Positions 17,278-25,686 of a DNA stretch of 64,000 nucleotides are shown here, piece after piece. Numbering within the stretch: the stretch's first letter is position 1; each line of letters begins with the position of its first letter. Below the pieces are notes generated by a model. That model searched no databases and was not told the origin of the DNA. It worked only from the letters and a program-made list of their open reading frames with translations. The stretch comes from Halobaculum sp. CBA1158 (lineage in GTDB: Archaea; Halobacteriota; Halobacteria; Halobacteriales; Haloferacaceae): positions 1,612,001 through 1,676,000 of the forward strand of contig NZ_CP090371.1 in NCBI RefSeq assembly GCF_021431925.1, written 5' to 3'. A program made the translations under genes and the position numbers.

Positions 17278-18381
17278 TCACGCCACCCGGCGGATCCACG
17301 CTGCGGGGTCGTCGAGTTCCGCGTCGGTGGGCAGGTTCTCGGGGCGCTCCCACACGAGCGAGGCCGTTTCGAGGTCGGTCTCGTCGGCGACGGCCGCGAA
17401 GAACGCCGCGCCGCGCTCGTACTGGCGGCGCTTCATGCCGAAGCCGAGCAGTCGCTTGAACAGGTTCGTGATCGGGTCGCCGCCGCGTCTGCGAGCGTCG
17501 AGCTTCGCTCGCAGGTCGTCGTACTCGTCGTCGAACGCCCGGTCCATCAGCAGTTCGGCGTACCCCTCGACGGCGGTCATCGCCGTGTTGAGTTCCGCAA
17601 ACGCCGCTCGGGGGTCGTCCGTCGAGTCGGCGGAGGCGTCGGTTCCGTCACCATCTCCGAGTCCGAACCCGGTTCCGTCTCCGAGTCCGAACCCGGTTCC
17701 ATCCCCGAGTCCGAACCCGGTTCCATCCCCGAGTCCGATCCCGTCGAACGGCGAGACATCTCCCTCCGAGAGCGCGCCGATTCCCTCCTCGACGCGCTCC
17801 TCGAGGTAGCCGGGGAGCCACGGGGCCGCCCCGAACTCCGCGGCGTGGGCGACCTCGTGGAAGGCAATCCAGCGTCGGAACCGCGGGTAGCCCACGTCGA
17901 GATCGACCGCCGCCTGGCGGATGTTCGGGCGGACGAAGTAGAGGCCGTGATCGTCGCCGTCGGCCTCGGCCAGAAGCAGCGGGTCGTACTGGCCGAGCAC
18001 GTTGCGCGCGAGGAAGGCGACCGTGACCGCCATCGTCCCGGTGTTGAGCGACCGGGCGACGCCGGGGAACGCGCCGCCGGCGTGGTCTTCCAGCGGGCGG
18101 AGGACGCGCTCGAAGGTGGCGACGTTGGCGTCGATCCAGTGGTGGCGGTGTTGCACCTCGACCGAGTCGGGGAGGTCGAACTCGACGCCCGAGGCGTCGC
18201 GGAGGCCGTCGCGTGCGGCGCGCACGTCGTCGGCGAACGCCTCGCGCTCGGCCGGGCCCATCCGCAGGTCGCCCGGCTCACAGCCCCCCTTCGCCGCCTC
18301 CCCGACGGCGTCCCAGTCGATGACGCCGTCGGGGGCCGCTGCGGCGTCGGCGATCGCGCGGATGCTCCGCGAGAGATCCAT
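17278..18381 (-). CDS. Zinc-dependent metalloprotease, DUF2342-type (zincin-like)
   Basis: 367 residues. The zincin motif HEVAH spans residues 175-179 within RRWIAFHEVAHAAEFGAAPW; upstream are DANVATFERVLRPLEDHAGG and ARNVLGQYDPLL, typical of the family that includes proteins once tagged as F420-biosynthesis-associated. A candidate third ligand Glu lies in ELNTAMTAVEGYAELLMD, near 270. Between the two lies an insertion of tandem GLGDGTGF units (about residues 214-242) encoded by a 24-bp DNA repeat. Start at 18381 (MDLSRSIRAIAD) is family-like; the much longer upstream frame is antisense to the FAD reductase. Divergent from that gene with a 132-bp shared promoter region. Confidence 0.85.
   Translation of the reverse strand: MDLSRSIRAIADAAAAPDGVIDWDAVGEAAKGGCEPGDLRMGPAEREAFADDVRAARDGLRDASGVEFDLPDSVEVQHRHHWIDANVATFERVLRPLEDHAGGAFPGVARSLNTGTMAVTVAFLARNVLGQYDPLLLAEADGDDHGLYFVRPNIRQAAVDLDVGYPRFRRWIAFHEVAHAAEFGAAPWLPGYLEERVEEGIGALSEGDVSPFDGIGLGDGTGFGLGDGTGFGLGDGTGFGLGDGDGTDASADSTDDPRAAFAELNTAMTAVEGYAELLMDRAFDDEYDDLRAKLDARRRGGDPITNLFKRLLGFGMKRRQYERGAAFFAAVADETDLETASLVWERPENLPTDAELDDPAAWIRRVA
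17657..17740. repeat. 24-bp in-frame tandem repeat, about 3.5 units
   Basis: CCGAGTCCGAACCCGGTTCC plus four bases is repeated at 17657, 17681, 17705 and, diverged and partial, at 17729. On the coding (minus) strand it gives GLGDGTGF units in a loop of the metalloprotease. Near-identity of the units suggests recent slippage. Confidence 0.85.
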
Positions 18382-18482
18382 GTCCGGACTCGGGGAGGCG
18401 ACGGGATAGGCCTTCCCCCGGGGAACGTCCGGGAACGGATCGCACGACCGGGCGAGGCCGCCGCCCAGGTGCGTGTCGGGCG

Positions 18483-18489
18483 ATTTAAG
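18483..18489 (+). promoter_or_regulatory. TATA box of the FAD reductase gene
   Basis: ATTTAAG centred about 28 bp upstream of the ATG at 18514; implies a leaderless transcript and fixes the start. Confidence 0.6.
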
Positions 18490-18513
18490 ACCGACTGGCG
18501 GTCCCCTTGGAGC

Positions 18514-19908
18514 ATGCAACGAGTCGACGTCGCGGTCGTCGGCGGGGGGCCCGCCGGGTCGGCCGCCGCCCACGCGGCCGCCGAGCGTGGGGCCGACGCG
18601 CTCGTCTTGGAGAAGGGCGTCCCGCGGGAGGACCGCGACCGCCTCGGGCCCGACTCGACGGACGCCGCGGGCATCCTCGACTACTGGGTCGACATCATGG
18701 GGATCCACCCCGACGAGTTCCCCGAGGGCGTCGTCCAGGACCACCTCGACCGCGCGGAGTTCCGCGGCCCGACCGAGTCGTGCACCCTCCGGTCGACGGG
18801 GATCGAATCGAGCTACGACGAGTTCGGGTACACGATGCACCGCGCCCGATTCGACGACTTCCTGCGCGACCGCGCGGAGGACGCCGGCGCGGAGTACCGC
18901 GTCGAGGCGTCCGTTCGGGGCGTCGAGACCGACCCCGACGCGGGCGTCGGCGGCGACGATCCCAGGCACGTCCTCTCGATCGCCTCGGACGAGGAGATCG
19001 GCGCGGACTTCCTCGTGCTCGCTGACGGCCCACAGCGCACGGTGACGAACCGCGTGCTCGACGAACTGCTCCCGGCGGACGCGACGGCCTCGGACCGACT
19101 CGCCTCGACGGAGAACAACCACATCGCCTACCAGGAGTACCGTCGGTTCCCCGAGGAGGTGTACGACGAGGTCGACGGCTCGATCGTCTTCTGGTGGGGC
19201 GTCATGCCGGGTCACACGGCCTATCCGTGGGTGTTCCCGAACGCCGGCCGCGTCTGTCGCGTCGGGCTGACGATGCCGATCGGGATGGATCTCGACTCCG
19301 TCGAGGACAGAGATAGCTACGATCTCATCCGCGAGGACGACGAGCGGATCCCCGCCGGCTCCGAGTACGTCCGCCGGATCCTCGAGCGCGAGTGGGGGGA
19401 CGAGTACGACATCGAGGAGGACTTCCCCGTCGTCGAGGACGCGGGCAAGACGAAGGGAACCGAGACGTACCCGATCTCCTCGACGCGTCCCATCGAGAGC
19501 CCGGTCGACGCCGGCGTCTGCGTGACAGGCGGCGCGATGGGCGCGACCTCGGCGTTCCACGAGGGCGGCGACCACGTCGCCGTCCGCACGGGCGCGATAG
19601 CCGGCGAACTCGCCGCCGAGGGCGACGTGTCGAGCTACAACGACCGCTGGCACGACGCCATCGGCGACGAGGTGCTCCGAAACGTCGCCATGGCGGAACT
19701 GTGCCGCGACTACGGTCCGGACGACTGGGACGACGCCTTCCGGATCGGCCGGAAGATGCTCGCCAGCGAGCGCGGGTATCGGATGTTCGAACGGAAGTTC
19801 GGGGCGGGCTGGGGCGCGACGAAGCTCCTGCTTCGCTATCAGTGGATAAAGTGGCGGAATCGGGACCGCCGGTACGTCCAGTTGGCCGAGGACGAGTACA
19901 CGTACTGA
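18514..19908 (+). CDS. FAD-dependent oxidoreductase, geranylgeranyl-reductase / ETF-dehydrogenase-like
   Basis: 464 residues. N-terminal dinucleotide fold DVAVVGGGPAGSAAAHAAAERG (residues 4-25), second FAD motif FLVLADGPQRTVTNRV near 168, and VFPNAGRVCRVGLTMPIGMD and VCVTGGAMGATSAFHEGGDHVA at the third. This pattern is that of the GGR family, which in haloarchaea hydrogenates isoprenoid chains of lipids or quinones, but electron-transfer-flavoprotein dehydrogenase-like roles are equally possible. Substrate not assigned. ATG 18514 is supported by the promoter; the 5' extension of the frame is antisense to the metalloprotease. Confidence 0.83.
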   Translation: MQRVDVAVVGGGPAGSAAAHAAAERGADALVLEKGVPREDRDRLGPDSTDAAGILDYWVDIMGIHPDEFPEGVVQDHLDRAEFRGPTESCTLRSTGIESSYDEFGYTMHRARFDDFLRDRAEDAGAEYRVEASVRGVETDPDAGVGGDDPRHVLSIASDEEIGADFLVLADGPQRTVTNRVLDELLPADATASDRLASTENNHIAYQEYRRFPEEVYDEVDGSIVFWWGVMPGHTAYPWVFPNAGRVCRVGLTMPIGMDLDSVEDRDSYDLIREDDERIPAGSEYVRRILEREWGDEYDIEEDFPVVEDAGKTKGTETYPISSTRPIESPVDAGVCVTGGAMGATSAFHEGGDHVAVRTGAIAGELAAEGDVSSYNDRWHDAIGDEVLRNVAMAELCRDYGPDDWDDAFRIGRKMLASERGYRMFERKFGAGWGATKLLLRYQWIKWRNRDRRYVQLAEDEYTY

Positions 19909-19965
19909 GGTCCGCGGAGGACAGTCTTCGGCGTCGATCGGTCGGTGCTACTCGGCGTCGGGTAC

Positions 19966-20238
19966 TCACATCCCCATGTCCGCGGCGGCGTCGGGGACCG
20001 GGAGGTCGTGGGCGGCGACGCCGAGCAGCTCCGCGGCGTGGTCCAACGCCATGTCGAAGCCGTAGTATCGCTCCAGTTCGTCGCCGTCGGCTCCGCCGGT
20101 TCGTACCTTCAGCATCGCGTACCCCTCCAGGTTCTGCGCTACCGCCGCCCGCGTGCCGTCTCGCTCGAACGTCAGCACGCGCTCGGTGTCGGTCTCCTCG
20201 TAGCTCGCGGTGATCCCGTCGGCCTCGGCGCTGCTCAT
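19966..20238 (-). CDS. Conserved-looking haloarchaeal small protein, function unknown
   Basis: 90 residues, acidic, no membrane segment. Starts MSSAEADGITASYEETDTER and continues as a small alpha/beta domain (RAAVAQNLEGYAMLKVRTGG; FDMALDHAAELLGVAAHDLP). No motif recognised. It has good codon-position G+C bias and lies 112 bp downstream of the SRP RNA 3' end on the same strand. Confidence 0.7.
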   Translation of the reverse strand: MSSAEADGITASYEETDTERVLTFERDGTRAAVAQNLEGYAMLKVRTGGADGDELERYYGFDMALDHAAELLGVAAHDLPVPDAAADMGM

Positions 20239-20350
20239 GGAGGGACAACGGGCGGGAGATACTCGGGGGTTGCGGTCGCGGTTCGCGGTCGCGGTCCACC
20301 GTCGCCGACGCCGAGGGCGTCGCTGACGAATTGAAAGCGGAATGAATGGC

Positions 20351-20655
20351 GGACGGGCCGGCGTTGCCCGGGAGTTCCGTCGGGGGGAATCCCGGTCGCT
20401 GACTCCGCCCCGCGACCCGACGAGCGACGAACGTTCGGCGGTGGGCTGCTCGCTTCCGCGCCTGGCCCGGTGCCGCCGTCGAACCGCGGGCGCGCACCCC
20501 TGCGGGTGCGTCCCGGCGGACCGCCGTCCCCGGCGGACGAGGCTTCTCCGTCAGCTTCCGAGGCCCGCGACGGGCGTCCCGGACGCTGGCGGCGTTCGGT
20601 CCCCGCTGAAGACTCTATCGCGGGTGACGAGCAGGGCCTAACTGCCCGACCTAGT
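20351..20655 (-). ncRNA. Signal recognition particle (7S) RNA, archaeal type
   Basis: About 305 nt on the minus strand. The helix 8 core at 20443-20468 reads GGGCCAGGCGCGGAAGCGAG followed by CAGCCC, with the GGAA tetraloop (20453-20458) flanked by the two internal loops that bind SRP54; this is the universally conserved S domain. The 5' Alu-like part GGTCGGGCAGTTAGGCC...TCGTCACCCGCG is the archaeal pattern, and its first bases (GGTCGGGC, 20644-20651) pair with the 3' end GCCCGTCC (20351-20358) as helix 1. A TATA box at 20681-20687 predicts the 5' end near 20655. Ends are good to a few bases. The RNA scaffolds SRP19/SRP54 for membrane targeting of nascent proteins. Confidence 0.93.
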
Positions 20656-20680
20656 CCATACCAGAGTAGTCCGCTGTGGC

Positions 20681-20687
20681 TTAAGGG
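20681..20687 (-). promoter_or_regulatory. TATA box of the SRP RNA gene
   Basis: CCCTTAA on the minus strand, centred about 28 bp upstream of the inferred SRP RNA 5' end at 20655. Confidence 0.6.
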
Positions 20688-20819
20688 CCTTGCGATACGA
20701 GGTCAGCGCGGTCGACGAGAACCGCGAGACGGAAGCGATGTATCGACCCCAGCCGGGCGTAACGGCGAGCGTCGACTCACTCCGTATCGCAGTAGATCAT
20801 CCCGTGTCGCTGCCGGTGG

Positions 20820-21233
20820 CTACACCACAGCGCGTGCGTACGCGGCGGCGCTGGCGGGGACGGCCGCCGCGACGGCGACGACGACCCAGCGGTGCCAGAC
20901 GATCCAACTGGCGGAGGCGGGGAACGAGAAGAGGTTCTGCTGGTCGACCGCCAGCGCCCACGCGACCGCGATCGCGAACAGGGCGACGCCGGCGACGAGG
21001 GCGACGCCGGCGACTGTGTCGGCCGGGCTTCGGTCCTGTTTCCCCGAGAGGAACACGACGATCAACAGCGCGGAGAGGAAGCCGACGCCCGCGACCCCCA
21101 GCGTTCCGGCGGCGTAGTAGACGCGCAGGCCGGTTCCGGGATCGGCGATCAGGAGCACGGGCGCGACCAACACGGCCAGCAGGGCGACGCAGGCGGCGAT
21201 GCCGGCGGTCGGCGCGGCGTCGGCGAGGTCCAT
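20820..21233 (-). CDS. Four-helix membrane protein, unknown function
   Basis: 137 residues with four hydrophobic segments: ACVALLAVLVAPVLLIA (13-29), VYYAAGTLGVAGVGFLSALLIVVFL (37-61), VAGVALVAGVALFAIAVAWALAV (72-94), and a C-terminal WVVVAVAAAVPASAAAYARAVV. Loops are short and charged; pattern is like many haloarchaeal DUF membrane proteins. Start at 21233 (MDLADAAPTAG) removes an Arg-rich extension. Divergent from the thiolase. Confidence 0.72.
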   Translation of the reverse strand: MDLADAAPTAGIAACVALLAVLVAPVLLIADPGTGLRVYYAAGTLGVAGVGFLSALLIVVFLSGKQDRSPADTVAGVALVAGVALFAIAVAWALAVDQQNLFSFPASASWIVWHRWVVVAVAAAVPASAAAYARAVV

Positions 21234-21333
21234 GTCCGGCGATCGGAGCGGGTCGCACTTAACGCCCGCCGATCCGACCGTCCGCCTCCGCCGGTAGGGG
21301 AACGCCGAAGTGCTCCGCCCCGGATGGGGGGGT

Positions 21334-22491
21334 ATGGAAGAGATCGCAGTCATCGGCGCGTCCATGACCCAGTTCGGGCAGCGCGACGCGTGGGTACGAG
21401 AACTGCTCGCCGAGGCCGGTCAGGCCTGCCTCGACGACGCCGGCGTCCCGGCGGACGCCGTGGACCACCTGTACGTCTCGAACATGGCGAGCGGTGAGTT
21501 CGAGGGGCAGACCGGGGTCCCCAACGCGCTCGCGCACGACCTGCAGGCCGTGCCCGCCTACACCGCGCGGATCGATCAGACCTCGTCGTCGGGAGGGGCG
21601 GGCATCTACGCCGCCTGGCAGTCGATCGCGTCGGGGGCCTCCGAGATGACGCTGCTCGTCGGCGGCGAGAAGATGACCCACCGCACGACCGCGGAAGCAA
21701 CGGACGTGATCGCCTCGCTCACCCACCCCTGCGAGTACAAACACGGGCTCACGCTCCCCAGTTTCGCGGGCCTCACCGCGCGGCTGTACCTCGACACCTA
21801 CGACGCCCCGCGCGAGAGTCTCGGGAAGGTCGCCGTAAAGAACCACAAGAACGGCGTCGACAATCCGCACGCGCAGTTCCGCACGGAGGTCGACCTCGAC
21901 ACCGTGCTCGACTCGCCCATCGTCGCAGACCCGCTCCGGCTGTACGACTTCTGCCCGATCACGGACGGGTCGGCGGCGCTGCTGTTGTGTCCCGTCTCCG
22001 TCGCCGAGCAGTACACGGACGACTACGTCACCCTCACGGGGATCGGCGGCGCGACCGACACCCACGTCGTCCACGAGCGCGCCGACCCGACGACGATGGG
22101 CGGCGTCGTCGACTCTAGCGATCAGGCCTACGAGATGGCGGATCTGTCGCCCGACGACGTCGACGTGGCGGAGCTACACGACATGTTCACGATCCTGGAG
22201 TTCCTCCAGTTCGAAGACCTCGGGTTCGCCCAGAAGGGAGAGGGCTGGAAGGCCGTCGAGGAGGGCCGGACCGCCCGCGACGGCGACCTCCCGATCAACA
22301 CCTCCGGCGGTCTGAAGTCGAAGGGACACCCCCTCGGAGCCTCCGGCGTCGCCCAGGCGTACGAGATCGTCCAGCAACTGCGCGGCGAGGCCGGAAAGCG
22401 TCAGGTCGACGCCGACGTCGGACTGGCGTGCAACGTCGGCGGCTTCGGGAACTGCGTTACCACCGCCATCTTCGAGGGGGTGGACGCGTGA
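21334..22491 (+). CDS. Thiolase-fold protein (archaeal acetyl-CoA acetyltransferase-like) lacking the usual nucleophilic Cys
   Basis: 385 residues in two thiolase halves. Conserved: VSNMASGEFEGQTGVPN near 49, the C-terminal GGLKSKGHPLGASGVAQ with the catalytic His (near 333), and the second Cys in LACNVGGFGNC. At the position of the N-terminal acyl-accepting Cys (normally x-C-A-S-G) the protein reads TSSSGGAG, residues 83-90, i.e. Ser84 instead of Cys, so classical acetoacetyl-CoA formation is doubtful. Archaeal thiolases form complexes with DUF35 OB-fold proteins, and such a gene follows with a 4-nt GTGA overlap, so the pair is translationally coupled. Confidence 0.87.
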   Translation: MEEIAVIGASMTQFGQRDAWVRELLAEAGQACLDDAGVPADAVDHLYVSNMASGEFEGQTGVPNALAHDLQAVPAYTARIDQTSSSGGAGIYAAWQSIASGASEMTLLVGGEKMTHRTTAEATDVIASLTHPCEYKHGLTLPSFAGLTARLYLDTYDAPRESLGKVAVKNHKNGVDNPHAQFRTEVDLDTVLDSPIVADPLRLYDFCPITDGSAALLLCPVSVAEQYTDDYVTLTGIGGATDTHVVHERADPTTMGGVVDSSDQAYEMADLSPDDVDVAELHDMFTILEFLQFEDLGFAQKGEGWKAVEEGRTARDGDLPINTSGGLKSKGHPLGASGVAQAYEIVQQLRGEAGKRQVDADVGLACNVGGFGNCVTTAIFEGVDA

Positions 22492-22925
22492 GCGACGAGC
22501 GCGCGGACGGGCGGAGCGAGTCCGCGAACGGTGCGGGGGGCGGGGCGACCCGCGACGACGCCCCCGCCTTCGAGGCCGCTCGCTACCCGGACGGATCGAT
22601 CACCTACCCGGCGCACCCGGTCGGCCCGGGCGGCGAGGAGCCGGTCGGGACCGTGGATCTGAGCGAGTACACAGCGGAGGTCGTCACGTGGACCACATCG
22701 CAGGCGACGCCGCCGGGCGTCAGGGAGCCCAACCACATCGCGATCGTCGAGTTCGACGTGGACGGCGAACCCGTCCGCGCCATCGGTCAGGCCACGACGG
22801 GCGATATCGACATCGGCGACGAGGTCGAGCCGGTGTACTGCGAGGAGTTGCGCGACCCGGAGGCTGGCATCCGGGAGCCCGCCAGTCAGGAGTGGGACGG
22901 CTTCCGGTTCCGACCCGTCGAGTAG
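22488..22925 (+). CDS. DUF35-type OB-fold partner of the thiolase, zinc ribbon not visible
   Basis: 145 residues, GTG start overlapping the thiolase stop. The C-terminal half is the OB fold of DUF35 proteins: GTVDLSEYTAEVVTWTTSQA, EPNHIAIVEFDVDGEPVRAIGQ, DIDIGDEVEPVY. DUF35 proteins usually begin with a rubredoxin-like zinc ribbon with two CxxC; here the N-terminal 45 residues have no Cys, only a disordered Ser/Gly/Ala stretch and the residual YPDGSITYPAHPVGPGG. It likely docks CoA substrate to the thiolase as in the archaeal thiolase-HMGCS-DUF35 complex. Confidence 0.82.
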   Translation: MSDERADGRSESANGAGGGATRDDAPAFEAARYPDGSITYPAHPVGPGGEEPVGTVDLSEYTAEVVTWTTSQATPPGVREPNHIAIVEFDVDGEPVRAIGQATTGDIDIGDEVEPVYCEELRDPEAGIREPASQEWDGFRFRPVE

Positions 22926-22931
22926 CCGACC

Positions 22932-23321
22932 GTGATCGACCCGGACGCCCGACGCGCGACGGTCGCCGGCGCGGTCGCCGGAGCCGCGCTCGTCGCGACC
23001 GCGTGGGCGATGCTCGGCGTTCCGCCACTCGATCAGGTGCTTGCGGCGTATGCGCTGCCGGGGGCGGCCGCGGTCGGGGCCGCCGCGGGGTGGGCGCGAG
23101 CGACCCGTCGGCTGGTCACACCGGGTGCGCTCGCGGGCGTGACGTTCGCCGTCGCCGTCGCGTCGACGTGGCGGACCTACGTCGCCCCGGAGATCATGCC
23201 GACGCCGGTGGGCCCGACGCCGCTTGGCTGGCTCCTGCTCAGTTGGCCCGTGATCCTCCTGGTGGCGGTCGTCGCCGGCGGCGGAGAGCGACTCGTCCGC
23301 GCGCGAGTGCTCGCGGACTGA
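22932..23321 (+). CDS. Small integral membrane protein, unknown
   Basis: 129 residues, GTG start 6 nt after the DUF35 stop, so probably in the same operon. Four hydrophobic stretches: TVAGAVAGAALVATAWAML, VLAAYALPGAAAVGAAAGWA, GALAGVTFAVAVASTW and LGWLLLSWPVILLVAVVAGG. No recognised motif. Its 3' end directly abuts the next gene's stop (convergent). Confidence 0.7.
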   Translation: MIDPDARRATVAGAVAGAALVATAWAMLGVPPLDQVLAAYALPGAAAVGAAAGWARATRRLVTPGALAGVTFAVAVASTWRTYVAPEIMPTPVGPTPLGWLLLSWPVILLVAVVAGGGERLVRARVLAD

Positions 23322-24341
23322 TCAGGAGCCGTCGCCCGCGTCGCCGTCGGCAGCGTTCGGGTCTCCCTTCTCGTCGCCCTCGTCGCTCGCGTCGCCGTCG
23401 GCCGCGGGCTCCTCCCCGTCGCCGCCTTTGCCCATCTGTCGCTTGATCGACGCCAACTCGGCGTCCACGTCGACCTCGGGGGACTCGGGCTCGTCTCCCT
23501 CACCGTCGTCTTTCCCGTTCTCGTCGGCGACAGCGTCGCCGGCGGCGTCCTCCGTGTTCTCGGCGTCGCCCGCGGAACTCGACTCGCCAGGGTCGTCGAC
23601 GGCGATCGTGACGGGGCCGCCGGCGTCAGTGTCGGTGGTCGCGCCCGCGTCCGCGGTTGCGCCCGTGGCCGCGTCGCCGACGCGGTCGGCGTCCGCGCGA
23701 CGCTCGCGGTCGCGCTCCCGGGCCACCGTCTCGCGCGACTCGCGCACGCGACGCTCCAGCTCGGCGCTCAACTCCCGCGCGTCGGCGACGAGGTCTCGAC
23801 TCGCCTCGTCCTCCGGGAGGTCGGCCTCCGAGAGCGTCTCGCGGAGCCGTCCGAGGGCGTCGGCCGCGTCGGTCGTCGCGCGGTCGGTCGCCGAGGAGAC
23901 GCCGTCGGCGAGCGCGTCCGAGAGGATCGAGCCGCTGCGGCCGCCGAAGCCGGAGCGGTCGCGTCGCGCGCGGCGGTCGGGGCTGCGGCCGGGTGCCGTG
24001 AGGTCGATCACGCCCTGGAGGAGCTCCAGCGCCTCGATCGTCGCCTCCAGCACGGCGACGACCGTCGGGATCGTGTAGTCGGAGGTGAACCGGGCGAGGT
24101 CGCCGACTGCGGGCGGTCGAGGCGGGCGAGGCGAACGGGACGAACGGGACGGATCCGGTCGCCGTGACGAACCGGTTCGCTCTGAGTCGCGTCCGTCACG
24201 ACCACGCGATCGGTCGTCGCGACGCTCGACGCGGTCGCGGTCGTCGAGCTCCGTCCGGAGCCGCGACAGCGTCGTCTCCAACTCGGAGACGAGCGTCGCG
24301 ACGTCATCGGCGTCGGCGGGGTCGCGTGAGGGGGCGCTCAT
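23322..24341 (-). CDS. Uncharacterised haloarchaeal protein with central hydrophobic helix and long charged regions
   Basis: 339 residues. N-terminal ATLVSELETTLSRLRTELDD is coiled-coil-like; an Arg/Ser/Pro-rich linker follows; the only ordered-looking segment is about 85-120 (LARFTSDYTIPTVVAVLEATIEALELLQGVIDL), which is amphipathic and may associate with membrane or with gas-vesicle-like or septal partners. Then a long acidic low-complexity tail ending in DVDAELASIKRQMGKGGDG. No enzyme motif. Start at 24341 (MSAPSRDPADADD) chosen over an antisense-derived extension. Possible gas-vesicle-protein-like or cell-shape role is speculation. Confidence 0.68.
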   Translation of the reverse strand: MSAPSRDPADADDVATLVSELETTLSRLRTELDDRDRVERRDDRSRGRDGRDSERTGSSRRPDPSRSSRSPRPPRPPAVGDLARFTSDYTIPTVVAVLEATIEALELLQGVIDLTAPGRSPDRRARRDRSGFGGRSGSILSDALADGVSSATDRATTDAADALGRLRETLSEADLPEDEASRDLVADARELSAELERRVRESRETVARERDRERRADADRVGDAATGATADAGATTDTDAGGPVTIAVDDPGESSSAGDAENTEDAAGDAVADENGKDDGEGDEPESPEVDVDAELASIKRQMGKGGDGEEPAADGDASDEGDEKGDPNAADGDAGDGS

Positions 24342-24441
24342 CGCCGAATCATTGGGCGCGTCCGGACAAAAACGCTCGCACGAGTCTCGCGAGCCGAGCG
24401 AACTGACCGAAAAGGCGGAAACGAAACGGGGAGCCGAAGCG

Positions 24442-25542
24442 CTACTGCGGCTTCGCGCGTCGGTACTGCACCGGCCACTCGATCTCCTGATCGAGTTCGT
24501 CGGCGGCGTGCAGCGGCCAGTACGGCGACCGGAGGAACTCCCTGGCCATGAGCACGGCGTCCGCGCGGTCGTTGGCGACGATCGCTTCCGCCTGCGTCGG
24601 ATCCGTGATCCCCCCGACGGAGGCGACGGCGATGTCCGTGCCTGTCTCCACGACGTGCTCGCGGACGACCTCGGCGTACGGAAGCTGGTAGTTCGGCCCC
24701 GCGTACGGCACATCCTGTGCAGGCGAGATGCCCCCCGCGCTCACGTCGACCAGATCCGCGCCGGCCTCGGCCAGGATCGGCGCGAGTCGCGCCGACTGCT
24801 CTACGTCCCACGACTCCCGGTCGGCGATCCAGTCGGTCGCGGAGAGCCGGACGAACACCGGCTTGTCGTCGGGCCACGCCTCGCGCACAGCCTCGGTCAC
24901 CTCGCGAACGAGTCGGGTCCGGTTCTCGAAGGAGCCGCCGTACTCGTCGTCGCGGTCGTTGGCGACGGGCGAGAGGAACTCGTGGAGCAGGTAGCCGTGG
25001 GCGGCGTGGACCTCTGCGACCTCGAAGCCGGCCGCGAGTGCGCGCTCGGCGGCCGCCCGGAAGTCGTCGATCACGTCCTCGATCCCGGACTGAGAGAGGC
25101 TCTTCGTGGGGTGTTCGTCGCCGTCGCGGGGGTAGGGCCCGGAGGGCGCGTGGACCTCCCAGCCCCCCTCATCGAGCGGGACGGGACCGTCCTGGTCGCC
25201 CCAGGGGCGGTGCGTCGACGCTTTCCGCCCGGCGTGTGCGAGTTGGATCGCCGGCACCGATCCCTGGTCGCGAACGAACGCGGCGGTGTCGGCCCACGCG
25301 TCGGCCTGCTCGTCCGACCAGATCCCCACGTCGTGGGGGGTGATCCGACCCTCCGGCGAGACGGCCGTCGCCTCGGCCATCACGAGTCCCGCCCCGCCGA
25401 CGGCCCGCGAGCCGAGGTGGACCAGGTGCCAGTCGGTCGGCGCGCCCGAGGGCGCGGAGTACTGGCACATCGGCGAGACGAACACGCGGTTCGGGATCTC
25501 GGTGTCCCGCAGCGTGAGCGGCGAGAACAGGTGGTCGACCAT
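24442..25542 (-). CDS. NADH:flavin oxidoreductase, Old Yellow Enzyme family (YqjM-like)
   Basis: 366 residues, FMN-dependent TIM barrel that reduces activated C=C bonds. Signatures: NRVFVSPMCQYSAPSGAPTD (residues 16-35) with the YqjM-type Cys25, IQLAHAGRKAS near 97, EVHAAHGYLLHEFLSP near 173 and NDRDDEYGGSFENRTRL directly after, the classic OYE block. YqjM-type enzymes act on enones such as cyclohexenone or on xenobiotics; the natural substrate is unknown. Start at 25542 (MVDHLFSPLT) matches the family N-terminus. Divergent from the NIF3-like gene. Confidence 0.9.
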   Translation of the reverse strand: MVDHLFSPLTLRDTEIPNRVFVSPMCQYSAPSGAPTDWHLVHLGSRAVGGAGLVMAEATAVSPEGRITPHDVGIWSDEQADAWADTAAFVRDQGSVPAIQLAHAGRKASTHRPWGDQDGPVPLDEGGWEVHAPSGPYPRDGDEHPTKSLSQSGIEDVIDDFRAAAERALAAGFEVAEVHAAHGYLLHEFLSPVANDRDDEYGGSFENRTRLVREVTEAVREAWPDDKPVFVRLSATDWIADRESWDVEQSARLAPILAEAGADLVDVSAGGISPAQDVPYAGPNYQLPYAEVVREHVVETGTDIAVASVGGITDPTQAEAIVANDRADAVLMAREFLRSPYWPLHAADELDQEIEWPVQYRRAKPQ

Positions 25543-25686
25543 GGCCGTCCCTCGTCCGCCTCGGTACAAACGGCTGGCGGCGAGGGAGGGGATTTCCCCT
25601 TCCGACGGTTCCCTCTCCCTCGACGGCCCGTCGGTCGGGCTTCCGGTTCCCGCGGCTTTTCAGTCGCGGTCGGTCTCTGGCGGGCC

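Noticed and set aside
20470..21117. Plus-strand frame over the SRP RNA and the four-helix protein gene
   Set aside because: Explained by the SRP RNA and a convincing membrane protein on the other strand.
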